From NCBI GenBank assembly GCA_947174625.1, contig CAMWJT010000065.1, positions 1 to 7,081 on the forward strand: a stretch of DNA of 7,081 nucleotides. Direction: 5' to 3'. The notes beneath the pieces are model-generated. The model had not been told where the DNA came from. It searched no databases and saw only the letters and a list, made by a program, of their open reading frames with translations. This document shows positions 6,438-7,081 of this stretch, in pieces. Origin of the DNA: an uncultured Ruminococcus sp. Its GTDB lineage: Bacteria; Bacillota; Clostridia; Oscillospirales; Ruminococcaceae. The position numbers were made by a program, and so were the translations under genes. Each line of letters begins with the position of its first letter. The stretch's first letter is position 1.

Positions 6438-6512
6438 CGCTATATCAAAATCAGCACTCCTAGCGTAAGAGAGCTGATTTTAATTTTTGGTTTTGTTTTG
6501 CAATATATAGCG
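6438..6512. repeat. 8-bp outer inverted repeat enclosing a terminator
   Basis: CGCTATAT (6438-6445) and ATATAGCG (6505-6512) are perfect inverted repeats that bracket the terminator hairpin at 6447-6481. The right arm ends only 3 bp short of the upstream YbjN-like stop codon. It may be a composite terminator structure or the ends of a small mobile palindrome. Confidence 0.45.
6441..6481 (-). terminator. Terminator of the upstream YbjN-like gene
   Basis: AAAATCAGC (6447-6455) pairs with GCTGATTTT (6473-6481). After one A-A mismatch, CTC (6457-6459) pairs with GAG (6469-6471), leaving a 9-nt loop. On the minus strand the stem ends in TTTTGATAT, and it begins about 35 nt past the stop codon. 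T-runs on the plus-strand side suggest it could also act in reverse. It separates this gene from the downstream copy. Confidence 0.75.
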
Positions 6513-6515
6513 ATA

Positions 6516-6929
6516 TTATGACCAGAGTTCTTTCATGAATTTTTCATAAATTTCATCTGCAAAGTTCATGATTTTGGAAAGCATTTCCAATGCAATTATG
6601 CCGGGGTCTTCGCATGTAACCGGAAAATCATATGCCAGGGTGACACTATTGTCATTATCCACGACAAATTTCAGATAACGAAATTCATTGTTGAGCTGGT
6701 TGGCAAGATTCACTATTCTTGCGAGTTTTTCTTCTTTAAAAGAAACAAAATTGTAAATACGCATCGCTACGTCATTGTCATCATCACTGGAAATAAATAA
6801 AAGTTGAAATTGCGTCAGCTCCGTTCCTATGCCTGCAATGACAACACTGCGGTTATCACTTTCATCTGTCCTGTATTTCAAATCATGTTCATCAAATACT
6901 TCACAGATTCTTTCAGTCGCTTTGAACAT
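6516..6929 (-). CDS. YbjN domain-like protein, upstream copy
   Basis: This 137-residue protein is a tandem paralogue of the gene that follows it downstream. Shared blocks are MFKA at the start, VFDE-D-KY (11-19), GI--ELT (33-39), DDNDVAMR-Y (50-59), NE-RY--F-VD-DN (81-94), YDF (100-102) and C-DPG (106-110). The divergence is greatest at residues 21-29, 71-79 and the last 25. It ends in KELWS, as I recall for other clostridial YbjN-like proteins, whereas its neighbour ends in KIIR. It is acidic and soluble, with no transmembrane segment or signal peptide. The AGGAG (6944-6948) lies 14 nt from the ATG, five more than in the other copy, and a TGA precludes any upstream in-frame start; translation may therefore be weaker. 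It has its own promoter and terminator. Molecular function is unknown. Confidence 0.75.
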   Translation of the reverse strand: MFKATERICEVFDEHDLKYRTDESDNRSVVIAGIGTELTQFQLLFISSDDDNDVAMRIYNFVSFKEEKLARIVNLANQLNNEFRYLKFVVDNDNSVTLAYDFPVTCEDPGIIALEMLSKIMNFADEIYEKFMKELWS

Positions 6930-6943
6930 AAATAAAAATCACG

Positions 6944-6948
6944 CTCCT
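6944..6948 (-). promoter_or_regulatory. Distant Shine-Dalgarno of the upstream YbjN-like gene
   Basis: AGGAG is separated from the ATG by 14 nt. The paralogue's otherwise identical site has 9 nt, the difference being an extra TATTT-type stretch. No ATG, GTG or TTG in frame lies closer, so the ATG at 6929 is kept. Confidence 0.65.
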
Positions 6949-6990
6949 AATTATAAATATAATAATATAATATAAATTAAATTATCTATT

Positions 6991-7014
6991 ATTTTAGCAT
7001 ATATTTTCTGAAAA
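6991..7014 (-). promoter_or_regulatory. Extended -10 promoter of the upstream YbjN-like gene
   Basis: TGCTAAAAT (6999-6991, minus strand) with the palindrome TTTTCTGAAAA (7004-7014) just upstream repeats the arrangement of the downstream copy. Similarity between the two units stops at this palindrome, which probably marks the 5' edge of the duplicated block. Confidence 0.6.
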
Positions 7015-7081
7015 GTCTATTGCTGTTCTGACCAGAATCTGTACCCGGATTTTGTGAAACCAGACAAAAGATGAATAAATT

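Noticed and set aside
1..7081. CRISPR array, tRNA, rRNA or insertion sequence
   Set aside because: I saw no regularly spaced repeats, no cloverleaf or rRNA-like sequence, and no transposase gene. Repeats present are single inverted pairs or the paralogue duplication.

Overview
All recognisable genes in this window lie on the minus strand, so the region reads from right to left. The gene content, the middling base composition and the A/T-rich spacers suggest a Firmicute of class Clostridia, most like Ruminococcus or another Oscillospiraceae. The supporting genes are an 874-residue clostridial-type pyruvate, phosphate dikinase, a short 'Aquifex-type' aconitase of about 645 residues, and small acidic YbjN-like proteins. 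This placement is inferred from family resemblance, not from any search.

Right third (about 5850-7081): two tandem paralogous genes encode small YbjN-domain-like proteins of 136 and 137 residues. By my ungapped count they are about 54% identical. Each has its own extended -10 promoter, its own leader and its own terminator. The 5' leaders contain long stretches that are identical between the copies, so they appear better conserved than the proteins. The upstream copy carries an unusually long Shine-Dalgarno to start distance.

Middle (about 2785-5750): ppdK is transcribed from an extended -10 promoter, through a leader of about 100 nt with two hairpins that share bases. It ends in a 3' UTR of about 180 nt, closed by a perfect 17-bp stem terminator. 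The 3' UTR contains a G+C-rich, foldable island and is flanked by 10-bp inverted repeats. This is the least explained stretch of the window.

Left third (1-2745): acn has a consensus SigA promoter (TTGACA, 17 bp, TATAAT). It is followed after 27 nt by a TIGR02452-type protein with a poly(ADP-ribose) glycohydrolase (PARG)-like macrodomain fold, cut off by the left window edge. The two are probably co-transcribed.

Metabolically, PPDK interconverts pyruvate and PEP using ATP/AMP and PPi. Aconitase supplies isocitrate for the oxidative branch towards 2-oxoglutarate and glutamate. They are neighbours in central carbon metabolism but appear to be separate transcription units. No RNA genes, CRISPR arrays or transposase genes were found. 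The most interesting leads are the ppdK 3' UTR, the ppdK leader and the leader-conserved YbjN gene pair. None is demonstrably a new system from sequence alone.
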